Shown here: positions 38,289 to 48,872 of the stretch, one piece after another
Numbering within the stretch: position 1 is the first letter of the stretch
Layout of the letters: each line of letters opens with the position of its first letter
Assembly (NCBI GenBank): GCA_039105265.1
Contig: JAPFFF010000002.1
Coordinates: 8,060,001-8,124,000, forward strand
DNA length: 64,000 nt
From: Tritrichomonas musculus
Taxonomy: Eukaryota > Parabasalia > Tritrichomonadida > Tritrichomonadidae
Direction of reading: 5' to 3'
Translations under genes and position numbers: made by a program
The notes under the pieces: model-generated
The model's database searches: none
What the model saw: only the letters and a program-made list of their open reading frames with translations
Told to the model about the DNA's origin: nothing

Positions 38289-39245
38289 ATCAATCATTTT
38301 CGCAATTTCAAATTACTCTTGAGAAGAAAAAGATTTTAATAAATTAATGAAAGATATCTTCAAAATGCCTTAGTAATAATGCAAGTATAAGAATTCTAAA
38401 TAGTATAATCACTCTTGTGCTCTCTAAATAGAAAAAATTAACATTATTTTTACCGTAAAAAAAAAGTTTTTTTTTTAATCATTGAAATAAATTCTGAGAA
38501 AATTTTTATCTATTGAATTATTTGAATTGATTTGAAAGGGACTCATAAAATTTTAAGAGATTTACAACAATAAATTTTCACTTCTATTTCATTAAAGCTT
38601 CCACCAAGCCTCAATGAAACCACGTGGAAAGAACAAAAGCATTATTTCAAACACTTTTAAATTCAGCGGATGTCAAAAAGCAATTCGAAAACATTATTGA
38701 AGAACGTAAACGTAACAAAACTCATCTCAACAAACTTTAAAAAAAAGAGAGGATTTTATGAGCCATGAAACTAATGGCAAAAGGTCATTTATAATCCCAT
38801 CTCCAAACGGTCATGCATATACTACTTTTAATCCCATCGCACACTTTGTTTTTTTATGTTATAAATATTGAATACTTCAACAAAATTCAATGATTTATTT
38901 AATTTAAAACAAATTGTTTAAATTGTTAATTAAACATTTGGAAAAAAATATGATAAATAAAAGAATTGATATATTGGAGTGATACAGAAACAGAAAATGA
39001 ATTTAAAAATAGGTTTCATATTAAATACAATGGATGCTATTCAAAAAGTAAAAACAATTATTAAATCTCTGAAATTTAACTGGTAAATCTTACTGCAGTA
39101 GGATATCACAAGTTAAACCTCCAAGATATAAATTGAGAACATACATGCAGAAGATGCTCAAAATCTAAGTACTCGAGTTTTTGAGTAAAAACTCGCCATA
39201 GTATCAATATTAAAATTCTATTGTAGTATAATTAATTTTTATTAA
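38289..39245. other. AT-rich intergenic with short gene scraps
   Basis: A small open stretch at about 38600-38740 (LLNSADVKKQFENIIEERKR) has no recognised match and looks like a scrap. Nothing else coding is visible. Confidence 0.35.
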
Positions 39246-39634
39246 TCATTTAGACTTCAATTCCTCGTTTTAGGGGTTTGTTTTGAATGGTTCTTTAGAT
39301 AGAAGGTCAACAATTTCTTGATGATTTTTTTCTCTTGCATAGTCAATGGCAGATTTGTGAATATTTCATAAATTCTATAAATCATTCAATTTTTCAATTT
39401 CATGAAAAAAGTTAGATTTGAATTGTATCAATGCTTTTGTTTTAAAATGCTTTGAATGTTAATATTAATGCCTTCTTGCTTTATTAAAAGTTCAACAATT
39501 TCTTTGTAGCCTTCTTTGGCAGCAAGAATCAACGCTGAATAATTAAATGTTCGAGTTAAATTCCATAAATCATTCAATTTTTGTGTACCAAAACGATTTA
39601 TGAGCCCATTACTATAGCCTTCTATGATCATCAC
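39246..39634 (-). pseudogene. Ankyrin-repeat gene fragment
   Basis: Minus-strand frames give two ankyrin-type units, SALILAAKEGYKEIVELLI and, after frame breaks, SAIDYAREKNHQEIVDLLS. Stops separate them. This is the usual remnant of the large ankyrin family of trichomonads, here cut off at the copine relic. No functional product expected. Confidence 0.6.
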
Positions 39635-39654
39635 TGCAAAAAAATGCTTTATTT

Positions 39655-40375
39655 ATTGGCAAGTACGAAAGTTCATTTCGTGAATTTCTCGAAATTGACC
39701 TTATAGGTGAAATTAATGATAAAAATGATGGTTGTTTTATGTTCAATAAGTTGGAAGTCATCACAATTCCAACCATGGTTGATTATTTGAGATATGGGTT
39801 GAATTTGAATATGATAACCGCCATTGACTTCACAAATGCAAATATTTTCAATAAAATTAATTTAAAATGAATTGATATTTGAATATTTTTACAAACACTT
39901 CACATACTTATTCAATTTTGTTTCACTTCACTCCATTTCAAAAGATCCGAATCAGCAGGATGATTTACAAACAATGCATAATGTCAGTTGGATCGGTTTT
40001 GGAAAAAAACGTTAAAGATCAGAAATTGAAATCGCTTTGAAAAAGTTTTCCACTTCACATACTTATTCAATTTTGTTCATTTTAACAGAAAGACTAATTG
40101 ACGATAAGCAGCATACAATTAACCAAATCGTCATGACTTCAGATGCACCACTTAGCATTATAATCGTTGGCGTTGGTAACGCTAACTTTTCTAATATGAA
40201 TAAATTGAATGCAAACGAGCATCCTCTGAAGGCAAGTAATGGAAAATCGATGAAAAGAAATGTCGTTATTTTTGTTACTTTATCTAAGATCCAAAATTGT
40301 TCTTCTCAACAATTTGAAAACGAATTGTTGGAAGATATTTTATTTTCAAATTCATCAATTTTGTTCTACACGTGA
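39655..40375 (+). pseudogene. Copine relic (vWA domain)
   Basis: Three in-order pieces of a copine vWA domain appear in different frames: around 39655-39870 (FLEIDLIGEINDK..., AIDFTNANIF, cf. the AIDFTASN core), around 39910-40010 (SLHSISKDPNQ, WIGFG) and 40037-40375 (ILFILTERLIDD, PLSIIIVGVGNANF). Copines are Ca-dependent membrane-binding proteins with two C2 domains; no C2 domains are seen here. The segment TTCACATACTTATTCAATTTTG is repeated at about 39899 and 40052, suggesting a small internal duplication. Dead gene. Confidence 0.75.
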
Positions 40376-40985
40376 ATTCATCCCAAAAATGGAAATGAAT
40401 TTGACTTCTTGTTTTGTATAAATTTATATTTTCAAATAAGTCCGGTTTTCGAAATTTTTATTATAAAAAAATAATACATTATTCTGACCAATGGCAATAA
40501 AAAAATGTTATTTCTCCTAAATCATAATTTCAAAAACTTGTATAGGATTTGTAAAAGTCATTTGATTTAGAAGAATTTAATATAATTTTAAAAATTATTG
40601 AATAAAAAAAATTATGCAATTTATATGGTACGCTATCTTTATGTTTTTTCAAAAATAAATGACTATATATAAAATATCCAGAATTTCTTGATGTTTATCA
40701 TTATTTTATTTTTCTTATTTAATTTTCCTCCTATAATATTAATAAGTTTATTGTAAAATCATAATGATATATTTAAAATAATAATAAAATATGATATTAT
40801 TTGAGATAAAATCGTTTTTATATCCTTAATCAATAACAAATATTTTCAATAGTTATTTTATAAAATGAATTGATATTTGAATATTTTCAATTAATTATTT
40901 TTTTATATACATTTTCTAACTTAAAAAGTTAAAATAAAATTACATAGTATAAAATATTTCAAAATCATTTCATTTTCAAAAATAA
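40376..40985. other. AT-rich intergenic
   Basis: No gene seen. Just before the next ATG, TCATTTCATTTTC resembles a trichomonad initiator. Confidence 0.4.
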
Positions 40986-41663
40986 ATGAATGTTCCTCAA
41001 ACAAAAAGTAACAAAATATTTCCCATTGGACTTAATATCCACTTATTATCATTTACATTACCTAAAGATGTCATCAAAAGTAAAGATGACATTCGTGTAA
41101 GTATTACAACTATGCCAGAACAAAATAAACAGCATTTTCATTTACATGGAAAGAAAATGCATTGTACAAATCATGTTTTTTCTTTGAATATCACAAATCA
41201 AACAAAAAGAATTATCATGGTTTTTAGAAAGAAAACATTCCTTTCTGAAGATCCAATTATTGCATCTACCATTATTTATTCATTGGATTTCCCCAAAATA
41301 CCAGGAGATATTGATCGTTTTGAATCAGAACCAATATCTACAGATGTTAAAACATTAAATATTTATTATCCTCTTCAGAAACAAATTAGAGAGCAAGGAG
41401 GAAACATAAATAATGTTCAAGATAAAAAGATCACAAGAAAAGTTCTTGGTCAAATGCAAGTTCAATTAACTTTCACAACACCATATACATCAGTTTCTCA
41501 AAAGAAAACAATTAAAAATAATAACAAATCCAATAAAATCAGCAAATCTGACAAACATAATAATAAAAACAATGGAACTAAACTTCATAAAAACAAAAAA
41601 GGTAATTATGAAGAAATAAATAGTCAAAATCAATTTGAACACATGTATATTAATTCTAATTAA
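40986..41663 (+). CDS. Hypothetical protein, 225 aa
   Basis: ATG at 40986, a few bases after TCATTTCATTTTC. Residues ~1-170 look like a beta-sandwich (FPIGLNIHLLSFTLPK, HVFSLNITNQTKRIIMVF, QMQVQLTFTTPY), similar in style to a C2-type domain. Residues ~175-225 are a low-complexity Lys/Asn/His tail. Neither catalytic residues nor calcium-binding loops are evident. Not recognised; probably a peripheral or interaction protein. Confidence 0.65.
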   Translation: MNVPQTKSNKIFPIGLNIHLLSFTLPKDVIKSKDDIRVSITTMPEQNKQHFHLHGKKMHCTNHVFSLNITNQTKRIIMVFRKKTFLSEDPIIASTIIYSLDFPKIPGDIDRFESEPISTDVKTLNIYYPLQKQIREQGGNINNVQDKKITRKVLGQMQVQLTFTTPYTSVSQKKTIKNNNKSNKISKSDKHNNKNNGTKLHKNKKGNYEEINSQNQFEHMYINSN

Positions 41664-42252
41664 AATAATTTTCATGTTTTTAACAGATTATTTAATAAAT
41701 AAATTATGAAATCTTAAAATTTATACTTTTATATATTATTATTATTATTAACCAATACTGGGCTTAAAATGACCAGTATAAACAAGTTTTTTTCTAGGTC
41801 AGATGACAACTGGTCATTTGTAAATAAAATGGCCATTGTATAAAAAACGATCAAATAAGGTCAATAATTGCTCTTTTTTTAGTGTGAGAATTCGAAATAT
41901 TAAAAAAAAAAAGAAAGAAATCACAATTTTGATGACCATTATTCAAAAAGTAAATCAAAATGATAAGAACTCTTTATTAATAATTATCAAAAATGGCCTG
42001 TATTAGGGTTGATGCCACAGTACTTTTAGTGAAAAAGTTTTATTGACAAATAACGTACAATGACCACTCCGGCCATTTAAAGCTCAGAACCAATATTTTT
42101 ATCTATAAAGATGACAAAACAAAAAATAAAATAAAATTGATTAATGCCATTTACTCAAGGACTTAAAAGTATTCAAAAAGTTGATTTCATTCCACTTTTT
42201 AAAAAAGATGATTTTGTAAATGAATTAGATTTAAACAAAATTCCATATCATT
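41664..42252. other. AT-rich intergenic with short repeats of TGGCCATT/TGACCA type
   Basis: Words such as AATGACCAGTAT, TGGTCATTT, AATGGCCATT and TGACCACT recur in both orientations between 41750 and 42090. This could be a decayed MITE, but I could not define ends. Confidence 0.35.
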
Positions 42253-42590
42253 TTATTTTTTGGTAGTTTTTTTCCTATGCCTATATGACTTATTGAATAA
42301 TTCAATCATTTTCTCATTATTTTTCTCTTTTGCAAGATCGAATGCAGTCATTTCAGCTATATTTTTTATATCAAGATCAATTAATTGAGACTTTAATAAA
42401 AGCTCAACAACTTCAACGGAACCAGATTTTACAGCTAAATGAAGAGCAGATTCATTATTAAAAAAAAATATTGATATTTAAAATTTTATATGAACAAGCT
42501 TGAAAATCGACTCTTTGGTTATCAAGAAATACTTTAACAATTGGAAGATATTTTGATTTTGCAGCAATTAAAAATGGAGTTTTATTAAAC
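42253..42590 (-). pseudogene. Out-of-frame ankyrin 3' part of the adjoining kinase gene
   Basis: Downstream of the stop at 42568 the minus strand continues the ankyrin series in shifted frames: NKTPFLIAAKSKYLPIVKVF, then after a T9 run NNESALHLAVKSGSVEVVE, ending with a basic tail (RHRKKTTKK) and TAA at 42253-42255. The first break follows a ~30-base T-rich stretch and the second could be one extra T. Either the gene is truncated by mutation or the frames are joined in a way I cannot prove; the breaks lack GT...AG. Confidence 0.6.
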
Positions 42591-45042
42591 AAAAGAAATA
42601 AAAAAGAAAAATATGTTTTTCATTTAATACGTTAACATCAATTGTTTTCTTTTTTAAAAGAACACGAACAGCTTCAGTATGTAAACGATCAGTTGCCAAA
42701 TGAAGAGGAGTTGTTCCCCAAGTATCTTTTATATTAGGATCCCATCCTTGACAATGAAGAATCAATTTAATCATTTCAACATTTCCTTTCTCAGCAGCAG
42801 TATGTAAAGGAGTCCAACCGAAAGTTTCATGTGTGTCTAATTTCACACCATTTTTCAAACAATGAAGAAAAACACATAAATTATTTGCAGCTGCAGCAGT
42901 AGTAATAACTTTTTTATCAAATTTATCAGGCTCTTCAAGATCAAATTTTTTCCATTTAATTAAATAACTAAATAATGAATAATGATGCATTAACGTTGCT
43001 GATTGAAGAGCAGTATCAAAAGAATCATTAGTGCTTTGTAAATATTGAACAATTGTCAAACTTCCTCCAAGAACAGCAAAAGTTGACAATGTTCTATATT
43101 TATCATCTTTTCCTGTAAGAGGAGCTTTTTTTGCTTGCATGTATTGGAATGTGTTTTCAGAACCATAAGCAGCAGCATACATAATCATTGTTGGCTTATC
43201 ATGAACAAAACTACAAGGACAAAAAATATCAGATAAAACACGCTTATTCATTGAAATGTGTTTGGTATGATTATAGTATTTTAATGCTTTTATTTCATCA
43301 TGTCTCAAAACATAACTGATGCTTTTACCGCTTTTATCATTATCTTCAACTGCATTTTGATGAAGTATCCAATTGTCGTTTACAAAGTCATTAAGATGAT
43401 TATAAAAATGTATAAACGCATATGGCAAGTTGGGATAAGATTGTATCTCAATTAATATTTCTTTTATTTGCTCAAAAAGTTCATGATTTATTTTATCAAT
43501 TTGTGGAGCAAACCAAGCAAAAAGCAAGCATAATGTTTTCTTTTGTGTTTGGTTATGTTGTTCATAATATTTTAATATAAATGAAACAATTCTTTCATCA
43601 GAAAATAAGCCAATCATTCTACAATGCGAAAGAAGACATAATTTCGATATATCTCTAGGAAATGTCTCTCCTTGAATCAATGATTCCCAAAGCAAATTAA
43701 TAAAAACGTCAGGAATAGATGATAATTTTTTATGTTTAGCTTTTAATGAATATAAAGACATCAGAATCTCAGCATAATAATTTATTCTGTTATATCTACA
43801 AGCAGCCGAAAGAATGCACAAGCTGACAATTGTGTAAACTTTTTCATTCTCTAATTTTTTGACAATACTTTTCTTAATAGACTCAAAATTTCGAGGTGTA
43901 ATACTCATTAACAATAATTGATAACCAATTATTTTATTTGCATAATTTTTGCCTTTACTACTCAATAATGAGATGCTGTTTGCATTGATTGTTTTAATGC
44001 TTGGTTCACTGTGTGATCGAGTCAGCATCATCATTTGATTCTTTTTTACTTTTTTGTTAGACTTGCCAAAACCAAGACTACTTCGTGTTGATCCTTTAGA
44101 AAGCGGTGATGATGAAGATGAAAATATTTCAGTATGAATAACTTCAGGTGAAATTAATGACCTTTGATATTCATAAAATAATTTTGGATTTTTCAAATTA
44201 AAATAAAATTCAGGATTTCGAAGCATATTTTGCAATATTTGCTTGAAAAATGGCCTGTCTGTTGGCGAAATAGACCAACATTGTGAAATTGTATTACGAA
44301 CCATCAAAGGCATTGAAGCTGGAAAAAGTGGAGTGATTCCGTTTAAAATATTCTCTTTATAAGTTTTGTCTTGGTTTGCTTTAGGAAACCTGATTTCATA
44401 TGAATATAATTGGTACAATAAAGAGCCATAAGAATAAACATCAGATAAAATAGATGCAGATTCACCTTCAATGATTTCTGGGGCCAAATACAATTGGACC
44501 ATTTCTTCTTCTGACAAATAATTTTCTGGATTAAAAAAAGCTGAAATTCCTGGATTTGCTAACTTAGGTTCATAATTCGGGCCTAGATAAATAAAAGAAG
44601 GATCGAAATATTTATAAAAAATGTCGTTGGAATGAAGAATTCGAAATGAATTAGATAAAGAAAAAAGAAGACATGCTAAATGATGCGGATCAATTGGGGA
44701 TTCAGGATCATCAAAGTTAGTAGTTTGAATGATATCTGCTAAACAGCCACGCTCTGCATATTCTGTAATAATTGATGCACTATCATTTGATTTAACTATT
44801 CCATAAATTAATAAAATGCCGCTACGATCAGGTAAATTCATTAATTCTTCAACTTCGGATGAAAGTTCTGGATAATCATTCTCAATTTGAAACATTAAAT
44901 AATCTTTAATATTTTCATTCTTCTTTTTAACACGATAAACTGGACCAGCATATGTTCTCCCTACCTGTTCAATAACTTCAAAGTCATCAATGGTCATTTC
45001 ATCAAATAAAAATACATCTGAAAAAGATTCTTGGCTTCTCAT
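42568..45042 (-). CDS. Pseudokinase with ankyrin repeats
   Basis: 824 aa. Residues ~20-275 are a kinase-like fold of TKL style (IISQCWSISPTDRPFF-like end), but the catalytic loop reads YKYFDPSFIYL instead of HRD and ANPG instead of DFG, so it cannot be a normal kinase. Middle residues ~340-640 are helical, and from about 640 ankyrin units appear (GWTPLHTAAEKGNVEMIKL, GTTPLHLATDRLHTEAVRV). The last 20 residues are a T-rich frameshifted tail, with the rest of the ankyrin array continuing out of frame to 42253. Probable signalling scaffold. Upstream intergenic is AT-rich. Confidence 0.8.
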   Translation of the reverse strand: MRSQESFSDVFLFDEMTIDDFEVIEQVGRTYAGPVYRVKKKNENIKDYLMFQIENDYPELSSEVEELMNLPDRSGILLIYGIVKSNDSASIITEYAERGCLADIIQTTNFDDPESPIDPHHLACLLFSLSNSFRILHSNDIFYKYFDPSFIYLGPNYEPKLANPGISAFFNPENYLSEEEMVQLYLAPEIIEGESASILSDVYSYGSLLYQLYSYEIRFPKANQDKTYKENILNGITPLFPASMPLMVRNTISQCWSISPTDRPFFKQILQNMLRNPEFYFNLKNPKLFYEYQRSLISPEVIHTEIFSSSSSPLSKGSTRSSLGFGKSNKKVKKNQMMMLTRSHSEPSIKTINANSISLLSSKGKNYANKIIGYQLLLMSITPRNFESIKKSIVKKLENEKVYTIVSLCILSAACRYNRINYYAEILMSLYSLKAKHKKLSSIPDVFINLLWESLIQGETFPRDISKLCLLSHCRMIGLFSDERIVSFILKYYEQHNQTQKKTLCLLFAWFAPQIDKINHELFEQIKEILIEIQSYPNLPYAFIHFYNHLNDFVNDNWILHQNAVEDNDKSGKSISYVLRHDEIKALKYYNHTKHISMNKRVLSDIFCPCSFVHDKPTMIMYAAAYGSENTFQYMQAKKAPLTGKDDKYRTLSTFAVLGGSLTIVQYLQSTNDSFDTALQSATLMHHYSLFSYLIKWKKFDLEEPDKFDKKVITTAAAANNLCVFLHCLKNGVKLDTHETFGWTPLHTAAEKGNVEMIKLILHCQGWDPNIKDTWGTTPLHLATDRLHTEAVRVLLKKKTIDVNVLNEKHIFLFYFFCLIKLHF

Positions 45043-45343
45043 TTACTAATTTATCGTCTTTCATTCAAATATTAAATGCTAAATATTTTAAAATAAACTC
45101 ATGAATTTAAAGATAATAAATCATTAATAATATTCTATAATATATATTTATCATAAAACAAAATTATAAATATGAATATAATATAAAAAAAAGAAGATAT
45201 CATTATTGTTTATTCAAAAAATTTCAATTTATAATGATCGTCCTTTCATTATAAACAAAATTCTAAAATTATTCATAAAAGGAGGTCTTCAGAATAATAA
45301 AAAGAACAAAAACAAAAAATGTATTATCTATATATCTATTTAT
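45043..45343. other. AT-rich intergenic between a minus-strand start and a minus-strand stop
   Basis: Nothing recognisable besides AT tracts. It includes the presumed promoter of the pseudokinase gene and the 3' region of the next gene. Confidence 0.4.
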
Positions 45344-47584
45344 TTATTTCTTCTTTTTGGAATTCTTATTTTTGAAAGAATTTGTCAATTTTTTCTTAGG
45401 CAGGGCAACCGAACCAGAAACCCTTCTTCTTTGAGCACAAACTCCAGATTTTACTCTTTTCTTTTTGCTTTTTCCTTTATCATCATCATCTGAACTACTC
45501 GAATAAAAATCATCATCATCATCATCAGAATAACTAAAGTAGCCGTAATCAGAAGAACTCGTCTTCCTCTGAGTGACCTTGTTTTTAGAAGGCGACTGTC
45601 TTATCTTTTGTCTATCAGGAGGATAAAACGATTCGTAAGTAAACAATTCCGAACGTTCAAAAGGACCTTTCTTGCCAATCAAAGATTCAAAGAACAATAA
45701 CCGCTGAGCCCTTCTATCGTCCTTCTCAACAAATCTTCCATATTTCAGCTCCTCGGCGAATGTCTTAAAGCAGTCATTATTGCCGTTAATCACCGATATT
45801 TCAAGGTATTTTATGTAATCTTTCTGGAGCTGGGCACTCTTGCTTTTTTTGGCAGTATTCAGCGAGTCCTTCCTCAGCCTCTCACAAAGAAGACGCGCTT
45901 GTATCGGACATCCTTTCTCTGCCATATGAAACTGGAACTCATAGCTCAACTGACTTTTAAACTTGTCGGCTTCACTCGCTTCAACAAATTTCTTTCTCTC
46001 AGAGATGTAATCATGACTGACCAATTTCTCAATCCAAAAGTCGAACTTTGACTCAATCAACTCCAAATCAATCTCATCATTATTATCATCATTATCAATG
46101 CCAGACTTAGATGATCTACTTTTTGACTTACTTTTTGGTTTGGTTTTTTTGGGAATTGGAAGGTCTTTCATTTTGCTTTGTATGTAATACTTGGCAATGA
46201 AAAGACAGTTCAATTCTTGCTCAAAATCAAGAGTTAGCATGTTATGCTTATTTATGTATTCAGCATTTTGAAAGGCATATTTAATAAACCTCTCAAAAGT
46301 GACATCAATGTTGGTGAACGTTAAAAATTTCTGGATTTTTAAACTCGCCTTGTTACTCTTTTTTTCAACAGCAAGATCATAGTAATTCCAGCAAAAAGGC
46401 GAATTTGATTCAAAGAAGTTATCGGCTACTTCAACAAGTTCTTGAGCGGTTAGGTTGTCACTTTTGCTCATAAAAAAATCATTCGCTTTTACAAGGACTT
46501 CTGGCTTTGGTTTGCTTTTTTTAAAGAAAGAGATGATGTTGTAATAGATGCTGATTTCTCGCTGATACTTGGATTCAACTGGCATTGAAAAAGCTAACAG
46601 ACTCAGTGATTTTTGAACATCAGTCGTCTTCTTTGACAAATCAAGACTTTTCTTAGCAATTTCATCAAAATTTTGTTGTTTTGCAGATTCTGCTTCTGAT
46701 TTCTCTCGGATGCCTTTCACTCCATTCTCGACAAATGATATGTAATCATTAAATGGCTTTTCTTCTGTGTGGCCAAATACGTTCTCAATTTTTGAAAGGT
46801 AGTCTACAACTTCGTCAATTGTTGGCCGGAAGTCTGGATCGGTTTCCCAGCAATCTTGTATTAATTTAACAATCTTTGAATTGTCTTCTAGATAATCTTC
46901 AAGAGATGGTCGGATATTTTTCTTGAAATCAGAATAAACTTTTTCTGAATTTATTTCTGATCGAAAATTTTTCGAGAAAACTTGATGTTCCGTTAAAAGA
47001 TTGTATAAAAAGATACCAAATGAAAAAATATCGGCTTTTAAACTTATGTTTTTCTCTCTAAGACGCCCATAAAGTTCAGGTGCTGTATATGGATATGTTC
47101 CAAATTCCGAATATGAAGTAAGACTGTCTTTTAAAGCTGAAAGAGAAAAAGTAAATCCAAAATCGCATAAAAGAGGATAGTTGTCTTTGTTAAGTAATAC
47201 GTTTTCTGGTTTGATGTCGAGATGAACATATGACCTTTTGTGAAGTTCTCGAATTGCATAAGATGTGCCTAAAGCAATAATTGATTTTTCTGTGGGTGAA
47301 AGCGATTTTCTAGTAAGTTTCTCTTTGACATTGCCATTTGGTGCATATTCCATTGAGTAAGAAAAAAGACCATTATTATTCAAAATTACAGAATGAAATT
47401 TAACAATTGATGGATGCTGTATTTTTTGTAATATATCAACTTCATTCCCAGCATTAAAAGCTATTTCACCTCGAAAATCTTTGACGGCATATTCCGTATT
47501 TGTCTTTTTATGCAATTTAAGGTACACACGACCATAGGTTCCAGAGTTAATGACATCAATATCTTCAAATTCGTTTTCATTCAT
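45344..47584 (-). CDS. Protein kinase with Sel1-like C-terminal region and basic tail
   Basis: 746 aa. The kinase domain at ~8-268 is complete: Gly loop NSGTYGRVYL, AVKDF (K35), HLDIKPEN (H121, D123; L replaces the R of HRD), CDFGF (141-143), TAPEL. Lack of the HRD Arg suggests activation without activation-loop phosphorylation; inference. Residues ~300-640 are helical with Sel1/TPR-like segments. The tail ~690-746 has Asp/Ser-rich repeats (SYSDDDDDDFYSSSSDDDD) and then Lys/Arg-rich stretches that could be nuclear signals. Head-to-head with the snRNA-like island and the small membrane gene. Confidence 0.85.
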   Translation of the reverse strand: MNENEFEDIDVINSGTYGRVYLKLHKKTNTEYAVKDFRGEIAFNAGNEVDILQKIQHPSIVKFHSVILNNNGLFSYSMEYAPNGNVKEKLTRKSLSPTEKSIIALGTSYAIRELHKRSYVHLDIKPENVLLNKDNYPLLCDFGFTFSLSALKDSLTSYSEFGTYPYTAPELYGRLREKNISLKADIFSFGIFLYNLLTEHQVFSKNFRSEINSEKVYSDFKKNIRPSLEDYLEDNSKIVKLIQDCWETDPDFRPTIDEVVDYLSKIENVFGHTEEKPFNDYISFVENGVKGIREKSEAESAKQQNFDEIAKKSLDLSKKTTDVQKSLSLLAFSMPVESKYQREISIYYNIISFFKKSKPKPEVLVKANDFFMSKSDNLTAQELVEVADNFFESNSPFCWNYYDLAVEKKSNKASLKIQKFLTFTNIDVTFERFIKYAFQNAEYINKHNMLTLDFEQELNCLFIAKYYIQSKMKDLPIPKKTKPKSKSKSRSSKSGIDNDDNNDEIDLELIESKFDFWIEKLVSHDYISERKKFVEASEADKFKSQLSYEFQFHMAEKGCPIQARLLCERLRKDSLNTAKKSKSAQLQKDYIKYLEISVINGNNDCFKTFAEELKYGRFVEKDDRRAQRLLFFESLIGKKGPFERSELFTYESFYPPDRQKIRQSPSKNKVTQRKTSSSDYGYFSYSDDDDDDFYSSSSDDDDKGKSKKKRVKSGVCAQRRRVSGSVALPKKKLTNSFKNKNSKKKK

Positions 47585-47972
47585 AATTAACTAAAATTTT
47601 ATATGGCACAATTTATTTCTTTAAAAAAAGGCTAAATAAAAACTTCAAAGAATTGAAAAGAATTGAAATGTTAACACAAAATTGAATAGATACAAAATTT
47701 TCGTTTATTTTCTAAATTTTTTCGTTTTTTATATGTGAATTTGATATTTTATGTTTGAAAAAACTTTTAAAACTTTTTTTGTTTTAATTATCATGATAAA
47801 AAGCATTTATTTAATTTAGTTACTAGAATGGAAAAAAACATTAAGAAAAAATTTTGTCATTCAGACTTTTATAACATCTAAATAGATTTTCAAATAAAAT
47901 AATGTTTAAAAAGGATTGAGGCTAATCAATAATCAACCCTTTTTTAAATAAAATAATTATTTGAATTAAAAA
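47585..47972. other. AT-rich intergenic
   Basis: Promoter side of the kinase gene. It carries a T-rich/A-rich inverted pair around 47910-47950 (AAAAAGGATTGAGG..., CCCTTTTTT). No gene seen. Confidence 0.35.
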
Positions 47973-48120
47973 GGTGGCTGTATCAGCCCTCAAAAATTAA
48001 GGCGTAGTCAAAATCCGAAGATTAGTCGCCCCAGGGAGTTTTTTGTAGTTTGCGTTTAGCAAACCGTGCCCCTCAGCAAGCCTTCATAGGGAACACTGCG
48101 TCCTTGGACAAAGACAATGT
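47973..48120 (-). ncRNA. Candidate spliceosomal (Sm-class) snRNA, U4-like
   Basis: A GC-rich island in very AT-rich DNA. On the minus strand, from 5' to 3': GACGCAGTG (cf. the U4 5' end), GCTGAGG, a perfect hairpin GTTTGC-TAAAC-GCAAAC, AAAAAACTCCC, a hairpin with GGCG/CGCC base and UUCG tetraloop (48001-48030), a Sm-type site AATTTTTGAG (47989-47998), a 3' hairpin GGCTG-ATA-CAGCC (47976-47988), then TTTTT (47972-47968). The Sm site plus terminal hairpin is the hallmark order of U1/U2/U4/U5. The match to U4 is by motif order only and the kink-turn is not convincing, so the identity is tentative. The 5' end is not defined. Confidence 0.45.
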
Positions 48121-48321
48121 TGTTTTGTTTTCGGATATATCATATCATACTTATATTTTTATATCTACTTTATATTTTCACATAACCGTTTTATAAGAAA
48201 TACCATTCTTGACAACAACAAATGATTAATCCTTTCCTAAAAATGTTCACATTAACAAAATAATACATTTAAGTGATTAAAATGCGAACAATGAAATTAA
48301 AAAAAAAAATTAATAATAATT

Positions 48322-48675
48322 TTATAAAAATCTATATGCTAAATAACAAGAAATTGGCGAAAATGTGGCAGAAATCAGAAAGTATAAAGCAAAAGAGTTT
48401 AAAGATTTTTTAAAACTGTATGTTTTGACGACTCCTGCAATGCATGCGCAAATAATTGCTTCTCCAAAAAAAAGAAAAGAATATATCCAAGCCTCTTGCA
48501 TAGTTCGAGAAATGAGGCCTGAATAAACACCAACTGTAATCGAAACAAATATACCAAAAAATTTGTTTCCAATTTTCTTTGCGGTTAATGGTTCATTTTC
48601 AGTTTGGGGAGGCGATACTGATTCGAGAAATGGCGTTGTTTCTGTTGGCTCCCCTTCCCATATTTCATCATCCAT
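48322..48675 (-). CDS. Small integral membrane protein, 117 aa
   Basis: ATG at 48675. The hydrophilic N-terminus (~1-38, acidic and Pro-rich) is followed by three predicted membrane segments: FFGIFVSITVGVYSGLI, IYSFLFFGEAIICACIAGVV and ALYFLISATFSPISCYLA. No signal peptide and no known motif. The cytosolic-facing N-terminus has a TTPFL-type stretch that could be a sorting motif. Transporter accessory or organelle protein are possible; not recognised. Confidence 0.65.
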   Translation of the reverse strand: MDDEIWEGEPTETTPFLESVSPPQTENEPLTAKKIGNKFFGIFVSITVGVYSGLISRTMQEAWIYSFLFFGEAIICACIAGVVKTYSFKKSLNSFALYFLISATFSPISCYLAYRFL

Positions 48676-48872
48676 AATTCAATAGTAACGATCATTTTGC
48701 TCATAAAAAATTGTATAAAAAAGGTTCAAAATCGTTTTTTATAAATATCATTTTACAAATGAAATATTTTAATATTTGTTAGATAAAAAAGAATTCTCTA
48801 CGTTAAGTAAAATACGTTGAAATTTTTCATCATTTGAAATTTCAATTACTATTGAATTTAAAACTCAGAAAA

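Noticed and set aside
42420-42650. Two short introns in the ankyrin region
   Set aside because: The inserted T-rich segments have no GT...AG borders and no ACTAAC branch site near a 3' AG.
45206-45493. Plus-strand ORF of 95 codons
   Set aside because: It overlaps, on the opposite strand, the 3' end of a well-supported kinase gene and has no protein-like features.
48001-48030. U6 snRNA, because GAAGATTAG resembles the U6 core
   Set aside because: The rest does not fit U6, and the opposite strand has a better Sm-site and 3'-hairpin order.
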